Shown here one piece after another: positions 45,171 to 54,942 of a stretch of DNA of 64,000 nt (positions are counted from its first letter, which is position 1; each line of letters starts with the position of its first letter). This stretch comes from Serratia silvae (GTDB taxonomy: Bacteria > Pseudomonadota > Gammaproteobacteria > Enterobacterales > Enterobacteriaceae), in contig NZ_JAGQDC010000005.1 in NCBI RefSeq assembly GCF_023282985.1, forward strand, positions 226,495-290,494. Direction: 5' to 3'. The notes beneath the pieces are model-generated. The model saw nothing but the letters and a program-made list of their open reading frames with translations, was not told the DNA's origin and searched no databases. The translations under genes and the position numbers were made by a program.

Positions 45171-47554
45171 TACGCCAGCCCCCATTGACCAAGGATTTCC
45201 AGTGCCCGCTTTTCGGCCTGTTGCATAGCAGCAATCTCCTGCGGCGTTGCGGCAGTAATTTCACGATTTAATGACGAAACCGGTAGATGACTCGCCTGAT
45301 GGAGTTCCAGTATCTGACGGGCAAACTCACCGCGCTCCCTTGGTGGCAACCAGGCAAATGCACCGCGCATCGCGGGTAAGGCCAGCAGGAAGTCTTCGTC
45401 GTCCAGGGCGGTAACCAGCTGGTTCAGCCCGTCAACAAAGGTTAAATCCTGGGTCAACTGGTGGCGCGCCAACGCAATCAATCCGCTGAGCGCATCGCCC
45501 ATTTTATTGGCTGCCAGGGTGGCCAGCAGCGCTAACGGCTGTGCGTTCGGTGATGCGGTATCAGGCTGGGTGTCATTCAGGCTGAGCAATGCGCCCAATG
45601 CCGCACCACGGCTAAGCGGATCGGCATCGGTAGACGCGGCTTTTCTTTGCCAAACGGTGAGCGCGCGATCGGCTTCCAGCGCGGGAAATAATGTATTGCG
45701 GTCGGCATCAGGCAGCGCAAGCAGATCCCGCGTCACCAAGCGGATCGCCTGAAATGCCGCAATGTGCCGATGGCTGTCGGCGGGGTTCACGCTGCCATAG
45801 CTTTCACATAGCCATAACGCGCGGTCGAAGGTTATTTGGATCACCGTCAACAAGATCGCCGCTCCTTGCATACCCACGCTTTCACCGTGGCGATAGAGCA
45901 TGTGGGCCGCTTCCAGCGCCAAGCCCAGGTCTTCAAAGTTCCCTTCCTGGCTCACCGCCGCAGTGAGCTGTTCTACTACTCGGTTGCTGAAATCCGCCAG
46001 ACCGGCCAACGCAGCTTGATTCAGTAATTTAACCAGCGCCACCACCATCCCCTGGCTACCGTGCAGCTCCAGCAAGGCTTCTTCCAGCTTGGCCAGTGCC
46101 GCATCGGCCAGCGTCGCGCCGTAGGAGGCCGCTTCAATCAGCGCAGCAACTTGCTCAAGCGGAGAGCGAAGCTGCCAATGCTCGCTCATTTCGCCCGACA
46201 TAGCCTGCCCAACCCCTTTCAGGCAGTGGATCCCCGGGATTGCCAATAGCGCTAGCTGATGCAAGGCTCTGCTGCGCTGACGATCTTCAGGTTTAAGCAG
46301 GTCGAGTTTGACCTCTGAGGGAATGGTTATCGCCAACCGCGCTAACTCAAGCTCCAGCGAAATCAACAACGGTGGACGTGGCGTATTGGCTGCCAGCTTG
46401 CCGTGAGACTCCCCAGCTAAAACTGCCATCATCTGCACCAGGATGGGCTCGGTTCCTGGCCGTAAAGGACCGCGATAGCTCCACGGCAGCGGGACATCCA
46501 TCGCCTCTTTCACCAGCGAACCGGCCATGGCATCCAGCCAGTCGTTGCGTAACGGCAACTGGTGGCCCCGCAGCCGTGCAAGTGCCTGACCCCGTAAATA
46601 AACCGCGCCCATATCAGCGGTTGAAGCGGGTAGGTTAAGTTTGCGCAGCCGTTCAAGTATGCGCTGGAAGGCGTATAGCCCTGCCTGCTCCAAGCCAAAT
46701 TCCCACACCCACTGCTGGAACGCCGGTGACGGCATGCCCGAAGCATAGCCGGTGAAAGCATCCAGCCGTTTATAGCTGTAAGGCACTAAATAAGAGCCAG
46801 TGGTGTATTGAGTGTCGCCTTGCCAATCGTCAAAACATTGGCTTATAGCGGGCAGTTCAGGCTCATGTTCTTCACTGGGGAGGTTTTGCCACAGCTTCAT
46901 CAAGGTGGGTGCGTGATAGCCGCCACACACCACTAACACGGCCCCGTCCTGTTGATCCATGGCCCAGCGGATCCAACGGGCCATCATGGCTTCACGATCC
47001 TGGTTGCCCTGCGAACCGGGAACCTCTCCGCGTAACCGTTCGAAATAGTGGCTTAGACGTTGCTCCAACTCCTGCACATCGCACTGATCTTCAAATAACC
47101 GATCCCAAAGCGCATCGCGCCCCTGAATGCCTAGCTCCAGGCTCAGTGCCTGTTCAAAATCCTCTGCCCGTTGCTGCTGTTCGGCATCGGCTAAATCGGC
47201 GTAGCGGTTAGCAATATCGGCAAACGCTGCATGCCAGGCCGGCAGATCCATAAAGCGTATTTCCGCCTTGATCGCCCGCGCCTGTTGCAGCGCCTGCCAC
47301 TCGGGAGAATGTTCGGCAAACGGTGACCAGGAACCTCTGCGCACACCCTGCCCAGGCTGTTGCGGCACGCCATAGCTATAGATAGCCAGCGGCAGCTGAT
47401 GGGGCAAAAACAGCTCATCAAGCCGGGAGTTGAAGTCCATCGGCCCTTCTATCAGCACGTAGCGCGGTTTTAGCGTGTTAATTCTCGCCGCTACCAGCCG
47501 GGCACAGGCCGGGCTGTGGTGGCGAATACCGATGATTTCCGGTGTTTTATTCAT
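45170..47554 (-). CDS. yehM: DUF5682 family protein (YehM-like)
   Basis: A 794-residue protein of the DUF5682 type. It starts with IIGIRHHSPACARLVAARI, followed by VLIEGPMDFNSRLDELFLPHQLPLAIYSY and later VLVVCGGYHAPTL, a pattern like the TraB/ChaN-type fold with conserved His and Glu that suggests a metallo-enzyme or ligand-binding core. The C-terminal half is alpha-helical. E. coli YehM (759 residues) is the counterpart. It lies 12 bases after yehL and overlaps yehP. Function unknown. Confidence 0.84.
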   Translation of the reverse strand: MNKTPEIIGIRHHSPACARLVAARINTLKPRYVLIEGPMDFNSRLDELFLPHQLPLAIYSYGVPQQPGQGVRRGSWSPFAEHSPEWQALQQARAIKAEIRFMDLPAWHAAFADIANRYADLADAEQQQRAEDFEQALSLELGIQGRDALWDRLFEDQCDVQELEQRLSHYFERLRGEVPGSQGNQDREAMMARWIRWAMDQQDGAVLVVCGGYHAPTLMKLWQNLPSEEHEPELPAISQCFDDWQGDTQYTTGSYLVPYSYKRLDAFTGYASGMPSPAFQQWVWEFGLEQAGLYAFQRILERLRKLNLPASTADMGAVYLRGQALARLRGHQLPLRNDWLDAMAGSLVKEAMDVPLPWSYRGPLRPGTEPILVQMMAVLAGESHGKLAANTPRPPLLISLELELARLAITIPSEVKLDLLKPEDRQRSRALHQLALLAIPGIHCLKGVGQAMSGEMSEHWQLRSPLEQVAALIEAASYGATLADAALAKLEEALLELHGSQGMVVALVKLLNQAALAGLADFSNRVVEQLTAAVSQEGNFEDLGLALEAAHMLYRHGESVGMQGAAILLTVIQITFDRALWLCESYGSVNPADSHRHIAAFQAIRLVTRDLLALPDADRNTLFPALEADRALTVWQRKAASTDADPLSRGAALGALLSLNDTQPDTASPNAQPLALLATLAANKMGDALSGLIALARHQLTQDLTFVDGLNQLVTALDDEDFLLALPAMRGAFAWLPPRERGEFARQILELHQASHLPVSSLNREITAATPQEIAAMQQAEKRALEILGQWGLA

Positions 47555-47566
47555 TACGCAGCGCCT

Positions 47567-48667
47567 TTAAGGCAAACGGTGTCTGGCTTGGTAATAGGCC
47601 CGCCAATGGTTACCGGGCTTTTTCGCGACCTTTTGCTCAAAATAGCGCCTGAGTTTTGCCCGATCGTCCGCATTGTCTTTGACCACCGTCCCGGCGATAC
47701 ACTCCACCAGGTCGGCAGGCTCACCGCTGCGCTGTTCAAGAAACCATGCCCGCACTCCCACCGCATGGGCCACGTTCACCGCCTCGGCGGTCGACATCAC
47801 GGCGGTTAACCGATCCATGGCGCTGTCGCCGCCTTTACCCGCTGATTTCTCACCGCCGCGCAGATCGCGGAAGGTGGTGACCAGCAGTTCCAGCACCTCA
47901 ACGGGGACGGTATGAGGAATGGCGCTCTTTTCCAACAGCCGGTTGGACGCCGTAGCCACCAAATCCAGTTCCTGTTGGAAATCCATAATCGGAAATACGG
48001 TCTCAAAATCAAAGCGGCGTTTCAGGGCGGCACTCATTTCGTTCACGCCGCGATCACGGGTGTTGGCGGTGCCGATAATGTTGAACCCTTCCTGCGCATA
48101 CAGCAGGTTATGGTCATCATTCAGCTCGGGGATGGTCATCACGCGATCGGACAACATACCTAGCAGGCAGTCCTGCACTTCCAACGGCGCACGAGTGATC
48201 TCTTCAAAACGCACAATTTTACCGTCGCGCATGCCCTGATAAAGCGGTGCCGGAACCAGCGCTTTCAGCGAAGGCCCTTCATTGATCAGCATGGCGTAGT
48301 TCCATGAATACTTGATCTGATCTTCGGTAATCGATGCCCCGCCCTGGATCGTCAGGCTTGAGGTGCCGGAGATGGCGGTCGCCAGTAGTTCAGACAGCAT
48401 GGACTTGGCCGTGCCCGGCTCACCGACCAACATCAGGCCGCGGCCAGTCGCCAGCGTAACCAGCATCCGCTCAATCGAGGCCACGTCGGCGACAATTTTG
48501 CGCTCAATGCCTAACTTTTCGTCACCCAGAATAAAGCGCCGAGCGGCATTCAGGCTCAGTGCCCAGCCCGGCGGGCGCGGCTGGTTATCCAATTCTGCCA
48601 ACAGGGCAAGTTGTTCTGCGTATTGAATTTCCGCTGGTGGCCGCTGCATTTTTTGTTGTTCAGACAT
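47567..48667 (-). CDS. yehL: MoxR-family AAA+ ATPase (YehL-like)
   Basis: A 366-residue MoxR AAA+ ATPase. Walker A is VGEPGTAKSML, Walker B the GKIVRFEEITRAP segment (with a Glu pair instead of the usual DE), and sensor 1 NIIGTANTRDRGVNEMSAALKRRFDFE also holds the arginine finger. E. coli YehL (362 residues) gives its name to this MoxR subfamily. MoxR ATPases act with VWA proteins as chaperone-like remodelers, and the VWA partner is two genes downstream. The ATG at 48667 (MSEQQKM) is preferred; an ATG at 48706 is the alternative. Confidence 0.88.
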   Translation of the reverse strand: MSEQQKMQRPPAEIQYAEQLALLAELDNQPRPPGWALSLNAARRFILGDEKLGIERKIVADVASIERMLVTLATGRGLMLVGEPGTAKSMLSELLATAISGTSSLTIQGGASITEDQIKYSWNYAMLINEGPSLKALVPAPLYQGMRDGKIVRFEEITRAPLEVQDCLLGMLSDRVMTIPELNDDHNLLYAQEGFNIIGTANTRDRGVNEMSAALKRRFDFETVFPIMDFQQELDLVATASNRLLEKSAIPHTVPVEVLELLVTTFRDLRGGEKSAGKGGDSAMDRLTAVMSTAEAVNVAHAVGVRAWFLEQRSGEPADLVECIAGTVVKDNADDRAKLRRYFEQKVAKKPGNHWRAYYQARHRLP

Positions 48668-48726
48668 AGGGATGGATTCTCTTGGTAGACGGTACGATCC
48701 CGACATGCGTCGGGATCAAGGCAAGT

Positions 48727-51700
48727 TTAGGCACGCAGGGCTTCCATATCGCGGATCAGTTCGCTGATAACGATGTCATCCACAATAGTGAACGGTTTGC
48801 GTTCTTCGGTTCGCTGCCAGTAATACTGGCCGTCGTCGATCACCACCCTCTCCAGCGTCTGTTCAGGGTATTCATCGACCATACCCACGATAATGCAGGG
48901 GTCAAACGACAGGCTAAACCCCAACTGGCGATCGATGGGCTTGATGAAGTCCATGATCGCGCCGCCGTCCTGGGCATCGCCACGGCGCCAGCCTTTGTTA
49001 GCCAGCCCAAGAATACGGCCAGTGGGGACTACGGCCCCTTTCCAGCGCAGCAGCTCACGGCTTTCCCGCTCTTGATCGGTCAGGCTGTAAGTATCGCGGC
49101 CTAACTGGACGAACGGTTGCAACAGTTCATAATCAGCAAACAGTTGGCCGAAACCTGCCGCCTGGTGCTCAGGCAACTCCAACGCGTGCGGAATACCAAT
49201 GCGCACGTTATCGCCCTGCGGCAAGGTGTATTCGTCATCTTCTGCGGTGGTCAGGCTGCCGTCTTCGGCAACGCGGAAACAATCCACCAATTTGCCGCCA
49301 TGAGTAGAATCATCGTCCACCAGATACACGCCCCAAGCCAGGCGTTGCACCAAGTGGCGAACCAGCGGATGGCGCACCAAGAACAGATCGAATAGTTCAG
49401 GTGTCCAGCGGCGGCGCTGGCACATGGCAATTTCCAAGCGCACAACTTGCTGGGCGGCCACGGTGCGGGCATCTTTTTTCAGCAGCTTGAAGATGTTCAC
49501 CGCTTCATTGGCCAGTTCCTGATTGTCGGTCTTTTTCGGCTTCGGTAGATCTTTCAGGCGGGTGCCATCCCTATCGCGCACGAACGGTTTCAGGGTTTCA
49601 TCGAAGCTGACGGTAAACTGGCGATCGCCGAAGTCCAGCCGCAGCGAGCCGTTTTCATCCAACCCTAAATCCGGCGCTAAACGGTCTTCCAACTCCTCAA
49701 TGGTTAACTCACGGGCTTCGGCAATGGCCGCAATCTTTTCCCGTGCCCGATCCTGTAAGCCTTTAAATTTGACCTTCTGCGCGATGCCGTTCAGCAGCAT
49801 CAGCGCCACGTCGGATCCGATCTGATTCAACACTTCCAGGCCGTTAACCGCCCGCTGATGCTGAGCCTCTCCTGGCCAGGCTCGAATAAACGGCGTAAGC
49901 TTGCGTGCGGTGTCATCGGTACCAAACAGGCCCAGAGACATAAAGGCCCAGCCCTCTTTCGACGGTGCCGCAGCAAATAACCATGCTGAGAACATATCCC
50001 AGGCAAAGTCCGCCAGTGAGTCTGGATCGCAAGCCTGTTTTACCTGATTGATCCCTTCATACCGTCCCTCACTGACCGGGAAGCGCAGCATGGTGCCTAA
50101 GTGTTCCAACGCGCTGTCCGGTAAAGCTCGGTTAGTGGCCTTGAGTAACGGACGACGCCAACCTGCGGGTTGATAAAAGTCAGGAGATTTGCTGATTTTA
50201 CTCGGGAAGCGATCGAGCGGATCTTCATCCAGCATGGCGCGCAGTGCGTCGATAACCTCTGGATCGCCGTAAGCCTCACCGGTCTGCATAATCAACGCTT
50301 CGTGCCCCTGCGTGGCCAGCATCCGTAACGCCGAGGTTGCGCAATCTTTGGCTTCCCCTTTTTTGCCTAATGCCGCAGGGATCAGGCCGATAGCGCTGTG
50401 GTGCGGATATTTGCACAGCCACTGCTGGGCTTCGCTACGCAGCGTTTTCAGCTTGAGGTAGGCACGGGCGATAAGCGGGGCCAATTCGCTGGCACCCACG
50501 TGGCCCCAGACATTGCTCAGTTCTGTTGGGCGAGAGCGTACCGCGTTGATCAGGCCGGGTAGCGCCGCTTCACCAAATTTGGCCACCATATACTCCTCAC
50601 CGCTACATTGGTGAGTAGATAAACTGCTCCATAAGGTCAGTGCCATCTCATCGGGCAACAGCGAGGTAAAGCGCATACTAAAGTTTGACCAACTGGTTTC
50701 TGCAAGCTGAGCCTTCCAGGCATCAATTAGGCCCTGCGTATCCCGGTTTCTGATGGCAACGGCTGCCGTTTCGTTCTGGCTCTTCCTGTTACCTGATTGA
50801 TAAATCTGGAAACCCAGCTCATTGGCCAGCGTGTTCATATTTTTTGCGGCAGCCTGATAGCGTTTTTCTTCCCAGCCATTCAGCGCTAACCACCGTTTTT
50901 TCTCTTCATCGGTTAAATCGAGTACCGGTGCCAGCACCTGTGGCTCAAGTGCCAGGACTGCCGCTTCGCGTTTTTTCTTTTTCTGTAGCCAAGGCGGGCT
51001 GACCAGCACCAGGGGTAAATCAGCCTCATCGGCTAATTCAACCGGGCCAGATACGCGGGCAATCAAGTCTTGCACTTGAGTTTGCGCTGCCCCGCTCATC
51101 CAGGGCAGTAACTGGGCCACTTGTTCAGGATTGGCCAGCAGCAGATTGCTTAAGCAGGCGCTCAACATGCCGCTATCTTTGTTGTTAGAGGCCAACAGCT
51201 CGGCAAGCGCCGGGATCGATGCCAGTGGCCAACGGTGTGCGGCGTCGATAAACCGCGCCAGAAACGCTTTACCCTGACCGGAAACCTGCGCCAGTGCGGT
51301 AATTGCCGCCGGTGTACCAATACAGGCGAGAGCATCACCGGTAAGGGTGATTTCCGGCTGGTAGGCCAGGATTGGCACCGCGTTAACGCCGCGCTCTGCA
51401 ATCAGCGTAGCGATACTAAATTCACAGTTAAGGAATGCAGCGTGGCGATAGGTAGAACGGCTCATTACGCCTAACGACTTCAGAACAGCCTCATCGGTGG
51501 CAACCAACTGTAGCCATGGCGTGACGTCACTATCCCCCTGTTGGAGCAACTCACCGGCTAACCGGTTCGCGATATCTGGGCGTTCAGGCAGTAACAAGGC
51601 AATCAACGGCTGGCGGCTAACATGCAGCTGCGGCAAGCCTGCGAGCAGTTTATCCACGCAAATCTGCCATTCGGCCTCATCGGCACAAGCCAGGAACTTA

Positions 51701-52602
51701 CGAAAATGTAGCTCAGCGCTGCTATAGGGGGCCATCCACGAACTGCTTAGCGGATCTGCGATATCTGTATTGAGGTAGTAACTGTGTTTTTGCGCATCAC
51801 TATCCCAGTTGGATTCAACACAGATCCCTTGCGCCAGTAGCAGCACATCAATCGCGTACGGCAATCCCTTTCTGGCTACTAAAAAGTCGGTAATATCTGT
51901 CTTGTTGTCGCCGTAATAACGGTTGGTACCGGCCTTGCATGCCAGGGCAAACAACACCGCATCTGACTCAATGGTGCCGTCCATCTGTTGATCGGCCAAC
52001 CGTTGCCAGCTTGCAACATAAGTCTGGCGCAACTCCGCAGACGAAGAGTCAAAGTCAGTCTGAAAATCGTCACTTTTATAGAGGTGGTTGCGAAGCTTGA
52101 TCCAGCTCTGCTTATCGTTTAGCTCCGGCTTTTCGCCCGGATGGGCTCGGTTGGCCAATGCCTGAACGCTTAAATTCTTCGGTAAGGAAATCGGTTCACC
52201 CTTGGCTAACCACGGTGGTGTTTCGCCAGCAGGTTTGGCGATGTCCGAAGAGATAACGGATTGCGAGAGTATGGTGGCAGCAGAGACCTGAGGCGTACTT
52301 TCTGCTGGGGTATCGCTTATTGGCTCAGCGCGGGGTTTTTCTGCTGGTTCAACCTTCGGTTTTGGCGTTGTGGCGCCAATGGTGGCGTTTTCATCAACGG
52401 CAATTTCAACGTAGCCTTTGCCGGTTTTTTCCTTCACTAGCTTCGTCATGGCAGCCGAGGCCTTGGTGTCGTTATCAAAACTCTTGGTCTGGCTTTGCCC
52501 TTGCGTACCAATCTTGCCCCAGCGCAGGTTTAAATCACTGTCCGACTGCTCGATTTGCCAAAATTTGTTTGATTTATCATCTTTGAATTCGAAATGACGC
52601 AC
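48727..52602 (-). CDS. yehI: WGR domain and DUF4132 protein (YehI/MolR-like)
   Basis: A 1291-residue protein. The N-terminal WGR domain includes LRWGKIGTQGQSQTKSF at about residues 25-42; WGR domains bind nucleic acids in PARPs and related proteins. A Pro/Ala-rich linker (about 85-130) leads to a long helical, HEAT-like middle and the C-terminal DUF4132 region (LLRWKGAVVPTGRILGLANKGWRRGD). E. coli YehI (about 1210 residues) heads the equivalent locus. The GTG at 52602 follows GGGAG and is preferred over a TTG at 52623. It is the first gene of the operon; yehL follows after about 60 bases. Confidence 0.86.
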   Translation of the reverse strand: MRHFEFKDDKSNKFWQIEQSDSDLNLRWGKIGTQGQSQTKSFDNDTKASAAMTKLVKEKTGKGYVEIAVDENATIGATTPKPKVEPAEKPRAEPISDTPAESTPQVSAATILSQSVISSDIAKPAGETPPWLAKGEPISLPKNLSVQALANRAHPGEKPELNDKQSWIKLRNHLYKSDDFQTDFDSSSAELRQTYVASWQRLADQQMDGTIESDAVLFALACKAGTNRYYGDNKTDITDFLVARKGLPYAIDVLLLAQGICVESNWDSDAQKHSYYLNTDIADPLSSSWMAPYSSAELHFRKFLACADEAEWQICVDKLLAGLPQLHVSRQPLIALLLPERPDIANRLAGELLQQGDSDVTPWLQLVATDEAVLKSLGVMSRSTYRHAAFLNCEFSIATLIAERGVNAVPILAYQPEITLTGDALACIGTPAAITALAQVSGQGKAFLARFIDAAHRWPLASIPALAELLASNNKDSGMLSACLSNLLLANPEQVAQLLPWMSGAAQTQVQDLIARVSGPVELADEADLPLVLVSPPWLQKKKKREAAVLALEPQVLAPVLDLTDEEKKRWLALNGWEEKRYQAAAKNMNTLANELGFQIYQSGNRKSQNETAAVAIRNRDTQGLIDAWKAQLAETSWSNFSMRFTSLLPDEMALTLWSSLSTHQCSGEEYMVAKFGEAALPGLINAVRSRPTELSNVWGHVGASELAPLIARAYLKLKTLRSEAQQWLCKYPHHSAIGLIPAALGKKGEAKDCATSALRMLATQGHEALIMQTGEAYGDPEVIDALRAMLDEDPLDRFPSKISKSPDFYQPAGWRRPLLKATNRALPDSALEHLGTMLRFPVSEGRYEGINQVKQACDPDSLADFAWDMFSAWLFAAAPSKEGWAFMSLGLFGTDDTARKLTPFIRAWPGEAQHQRAVNGLEVLNQIGSDVALMLLNGIAQKVKFKGLQDRAREKIAAIAEARELTIEELEDRLAPDLGLDENGSLRLDFGDRQFTVSFDETLKPFVRDRDGTRLKDLPKPKKTDNQELANEAVNIFKLLKKDARTVAAQQVVRLEIAMCQRRRWTPELFDLFLVRHPLVRHLVQRLAWGVYLVDDDSTHGGKLVDCFRVAEDGSLTTAEDDEYTLPQGDNVRIGIPHALELPEHQAAGFGQLFADYELLQPFVQLGRDTYSLTDQERESRELLRWKGAVVPTGRILGLANKGWRRGDAQDGGAIMDFIKPIDRQLGFSLSFDPCIIVGMVDEYPEQTLERVVIDDGQYYWQRTEERKPFTIVDDIVISELIRDMEALRA

Positions 52603-52788
52603 CGCTGTCTCCCTGGGGATCAATTATCCATAAAATAACGCGTGGGATTAAGTTATCAGATATTTAGGCGATGAATAGAGGAACTGCATGGAATTTGAGA
52701 AAAACGCCATGCGGCCAGATGGATGACAAAGCGGCAATGCTGCAGAATTTGTAACAGGCGGACTATTCACCCCAAGCTAATTATTAAC

Positions 52789-52809
52789 GGGCGCAGCATG
52801 CAGCGCCCC
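52789..52809. repeat. REP-like palindrome, copy 2
   Basis: A perfect palindromic core GGGCGCAGCATG with CAGCGCCCC completing the arms (GGGCGC-GCGCCC, centre GCATGC). It matches the copy next to ampC (19869-19891). It lies between the yehI promoter region and the LysR remnant. Confidence 0.75.
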
Positions 52810-52844
52810 TGCGTACTGAGCGGGTTGACGTTTATCAGCAGTTC

Positions 52845-52869
52845 AAAGGCTCCCAATTTGGGAGCCTTT
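52845..52869. terminator. Perfect 10-bp hairpin
   Basis: Arms AAAGGCTCCC and GGGAGCCTTT with loop AATTT. The A/T flanks make it terminator-like in either direction. It lies directly before the LysR remnant, so it may have ended a gene that has since been lost. Confidence 0.6.
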
Positions 52870-52887
52870 GATCAGTATGAGATAGGG

Positions 52888-53496
52888 ATGCTTGCACTGA
52901 CGCACGATATCCTGATCCCCTCTTTAGGTGAGCTTCAGGCCCTCTACCCTCAAATTGATATCGTCCTCACTGCGTCAGATCGCCTGACGAATTTGGTTTC
53001 AGAAGGGATTGACTGCGTGATCCGTTTAGGGGAACTTGTTGATTCAAGTTTTATCTCACGCCGTGTGGGCAACGTCGATATGGCTACCTGCGCTGCGCCG
53101 TCATACCTTGAAAAATACGGGATCCCCATGACGCCGGATGATCTTGTACATCACAAAGCCATTAATTTTTTCAGTGAACACAGTCGTGAAGTGATGGAGT
53201 GGAAGTTCGCCATGAATGGGGAAGTGGTCTCACGACGTCCAGGAAGCAATATGTTGGTTAACAATTCAGACGTGCTTCTCTCGAGTGGGCTGGCGGGACT
53301 GGGTATGGTTCATGCGTTAAGGGCGGCGCTGGAACCACATATCCAGTCAGGTAAGCTAACTGAAGTATTAACCGATTATACCCCTGTCACTAAACCGGTA
53401 TCTCTTTTGTATCCTGACCGGCGCTACCTATCACCTAAAGTCCGGGTATTTATAGACTGGTTCGCCGAAGTCTTTGCCCGGAAGCACCCACTTTAG
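52888..53496 (+). pseudogene. LysR regulator lacking its DNA-binding domain
   Basis: Only the LysR effector-binding domain remains: LALTHDILIPSLGELQALYPQIDIVL, SDRLTNLVSEGIDCVIRLGEL, and the C-terminal SLLYPDRRYLSPKVRVFIDWFAEVF of the CrgA/DmlR-type subgroup. The winged helix (about 80 residues) is missing. The upstream open frame (from 52723) encodes unrelated sequence crossing the palindrome and hairpin. It looks like a deletion joined to the repeat. Product would not bind DNA. Confidence 0.85.
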
Positions 53497-53509
53497 TGCT
53501 GGCTGATGG

Positions 53510-54847
53510 TTAAAGATAAGAGTGAAGTTGGATCACCCGGCTGACCACTTCTAATGCTTGTTGCAGGGTTGGCAGCGGCAGCGAACCCAACGCCAAACGC
53601 AGGGCATGTGGCACATGAGCAGAGGTAGCAAAAGGTTCTGCGGTAGAGAGCGAAATACGCTCTTTTAACAAGGCAGCGGCGATGCGATCCGCCCTGACCT
53701 CCTCTGGCAAGGGCACCCACAGAAAATAAGAATCAGGGTGGCCGATATAGTTCAGCTCGCTCAGTGCTTCCCTGGCTATTGACTGACGTAACCGGGCATC
53801 TTGGCGTTTTTCGTCTTCTAGCCGCATAACGGTGCCGTCTTCGATCCACTCACACAGGATCGCGGTCATGATCGCCGGGGTATTCCAGGTGGTTGCCCTG
53901 ATGGCTCGTTCCAATGCGGGGATCCATTTTTCCGGGGCAGCGACTATGCCAACACGTAACCCGGTCGCGACATTCTTGGAAAAACCGGAAATATATACCG
54001 TGTGTTCAGGGGCTAGAGTTGCTAACGGCAGTGGCGGTTGCTCTGCCAGATAGGCGTACGCGGCATCCTCGATGATTAGCAGCCCATGTTCGCGAGCCAG
54101 CGCCACCAACCGGTGCCTCTGTGGCTCGCTCATCACCCAGCCAAGCGGATTATGCAGCGTTGGCATGCAGTAAACGGCTCGCACCGGGCAGCGCTGGCAT
54201 AGCCGTTCAAGTTCCGCCAAATCAGGGCCATCGCTCAACGCGGGAATGGCGACCAACTCAAGATGGTAGCTCTCGGCCAGGATTTTAAAACCCGGATAGG
54301 TCAAGGCATCAACCGCGACCACGTCGCCCGGTTGCAACAGCCCCATCACGGTGATGGCTAACCCTTGTTGAGCGCCATTTACCAGCAAAACGTTCTCTGC
54401 CGCCAGGTTTAAGCCACGGTGGTTCAGATGTCTGGCTACGACCGCCCGCTCATGTGGCCGACCTGCATGGGGTTGATAGCGTAGCAATGCGTCCAGATCG
54501 CCGGAGGAAGCCAACTGACGCAACGCTGCTCTCAGCAATTCGCTTTGTGACGATAGCGTCGGGTAATTGAAGTTCAGATCGAGCATGTCCGTGGCGACGG
54601 CCTGCTGATCGATGCCCAAACCCGGCGGCAACGAAATCTCCCGGACAAAGGTCCCCCGGCCCGCTTCCCCGCTGACTAACCCCATCGCTTCAAGTTCCGC
54701 ATACACCCGTGAGGCAGTGACCAACGACATGCGTTCCTGGGCGGCAAGCTGGCGATGAGTGGGTAAACGTGTCCCTGGCGTAAGACGCCCTGCGCGAATA
54801 TCAGCGGCAAAACTATCGACCAGCGATTTGTAACGGGCTCGTGCCAT
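53510..54847 (-). CDS. MocR-family regulator (GntR HTH plus aminotransferase domain)
   Basis: A 445-residue MocR/PdxR protein. The N-terminal GntR helix-turn-helix reads IRAGRLTPGTRLPTHRQLAAQERMSLVTASRVYAEL with preceding helix, and the C-terminal fold-type I aminotransferase domain has YCMPTLHNPLG, EDAAYAYL and the PLP lysine in YISGFSKNVATGLRVG. These repressors or activators sense PLP or amino compounds. Starts at 54847 (MARARYK) or 54883 are possible; the first is preferred because a perfect operator-like dyad at 54861-54884 would otherwise lie inside the gene. Divergent from an EamA exporter, its likely target. Confidence 0.9.
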   Translation of the reverse strand: MARARYKSLVDSFAADIRAGRLTPGTRLPTHRQLAAQERMSLVTASRVYAELEAMGLVSGEAGRGTFVREISLPPGLGIDQQAVATDMLDLNFNYPTLSSQSELLRAALRQLASSGDLDALLRYQPHAGRPHERAVVARHLNHRGLNLAAENVLLVNGAQQGLAITVMGLLQPGDVVAVDALTYPGFKILAESYHLELVAIPALSDGPDLAELERLCQRCPVRAVYCMPTLHNPLGWVMSEPQRHRLVALAREHGLLIIEDAAYAYLAEQPPLPLATLAPEHTVYISGFSKNVATGLRVGIVAAPEKWIPALERAIRATTWNTPAIMTAILCEWIEDGTVMRLEDEKRQDARLRQSIAREALSELNYIGHPDSYFLWVPLPEEVRADRIAAALLKERISLSTAEPFATSAHVPHALRLALGSLPLPTLQQALEVVSRVIQLHSYL

Positions 54848-54860
54848 AGCAACTTGTATC

Positions 54861-54884
54861 CATGACAATTTTTTGATTGTCATG
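54861..54884. promoter_or_regulatory. Perfect 24-bp dyad, probable MocR operator
   Basis: CATGACAAT, six-base centre TTTTTG, ATTGTCATG: 9-bp arms with no mismatch. It lies between the divergent mocR-type and EamA genes and overlaps the -35 of the EamA promoter, a good place for control by the adjacent MocR protein. Confidence 0.8.
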
Positions 54885-54901
54885 ATTTTGCGGCATAACA
54901 T
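54873..54901 (+). promoter_or_regulatory. Sigma-70-like promoter of the EamA gene
   Basis: -35 TTGATT at 54873-54878 and -10 TAACAT at 54896-54901, with the ideal 17-bp spacer, 41 bases before the EamA ATG. The -35 lies within the dyad at 54861-54884. Confidence 0.68.
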
Positions 54902-54942
54902 GCCGATCCACAATCCTCCAGCATCGAAAATAAGGGTGTCCC

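Noticed and set aside
52723..52887. N-terminal part of the LysR open frame
   Set aside because: It reads through a palindrome and a hairpin and has no helix-turn-helix, so it is not the native start.
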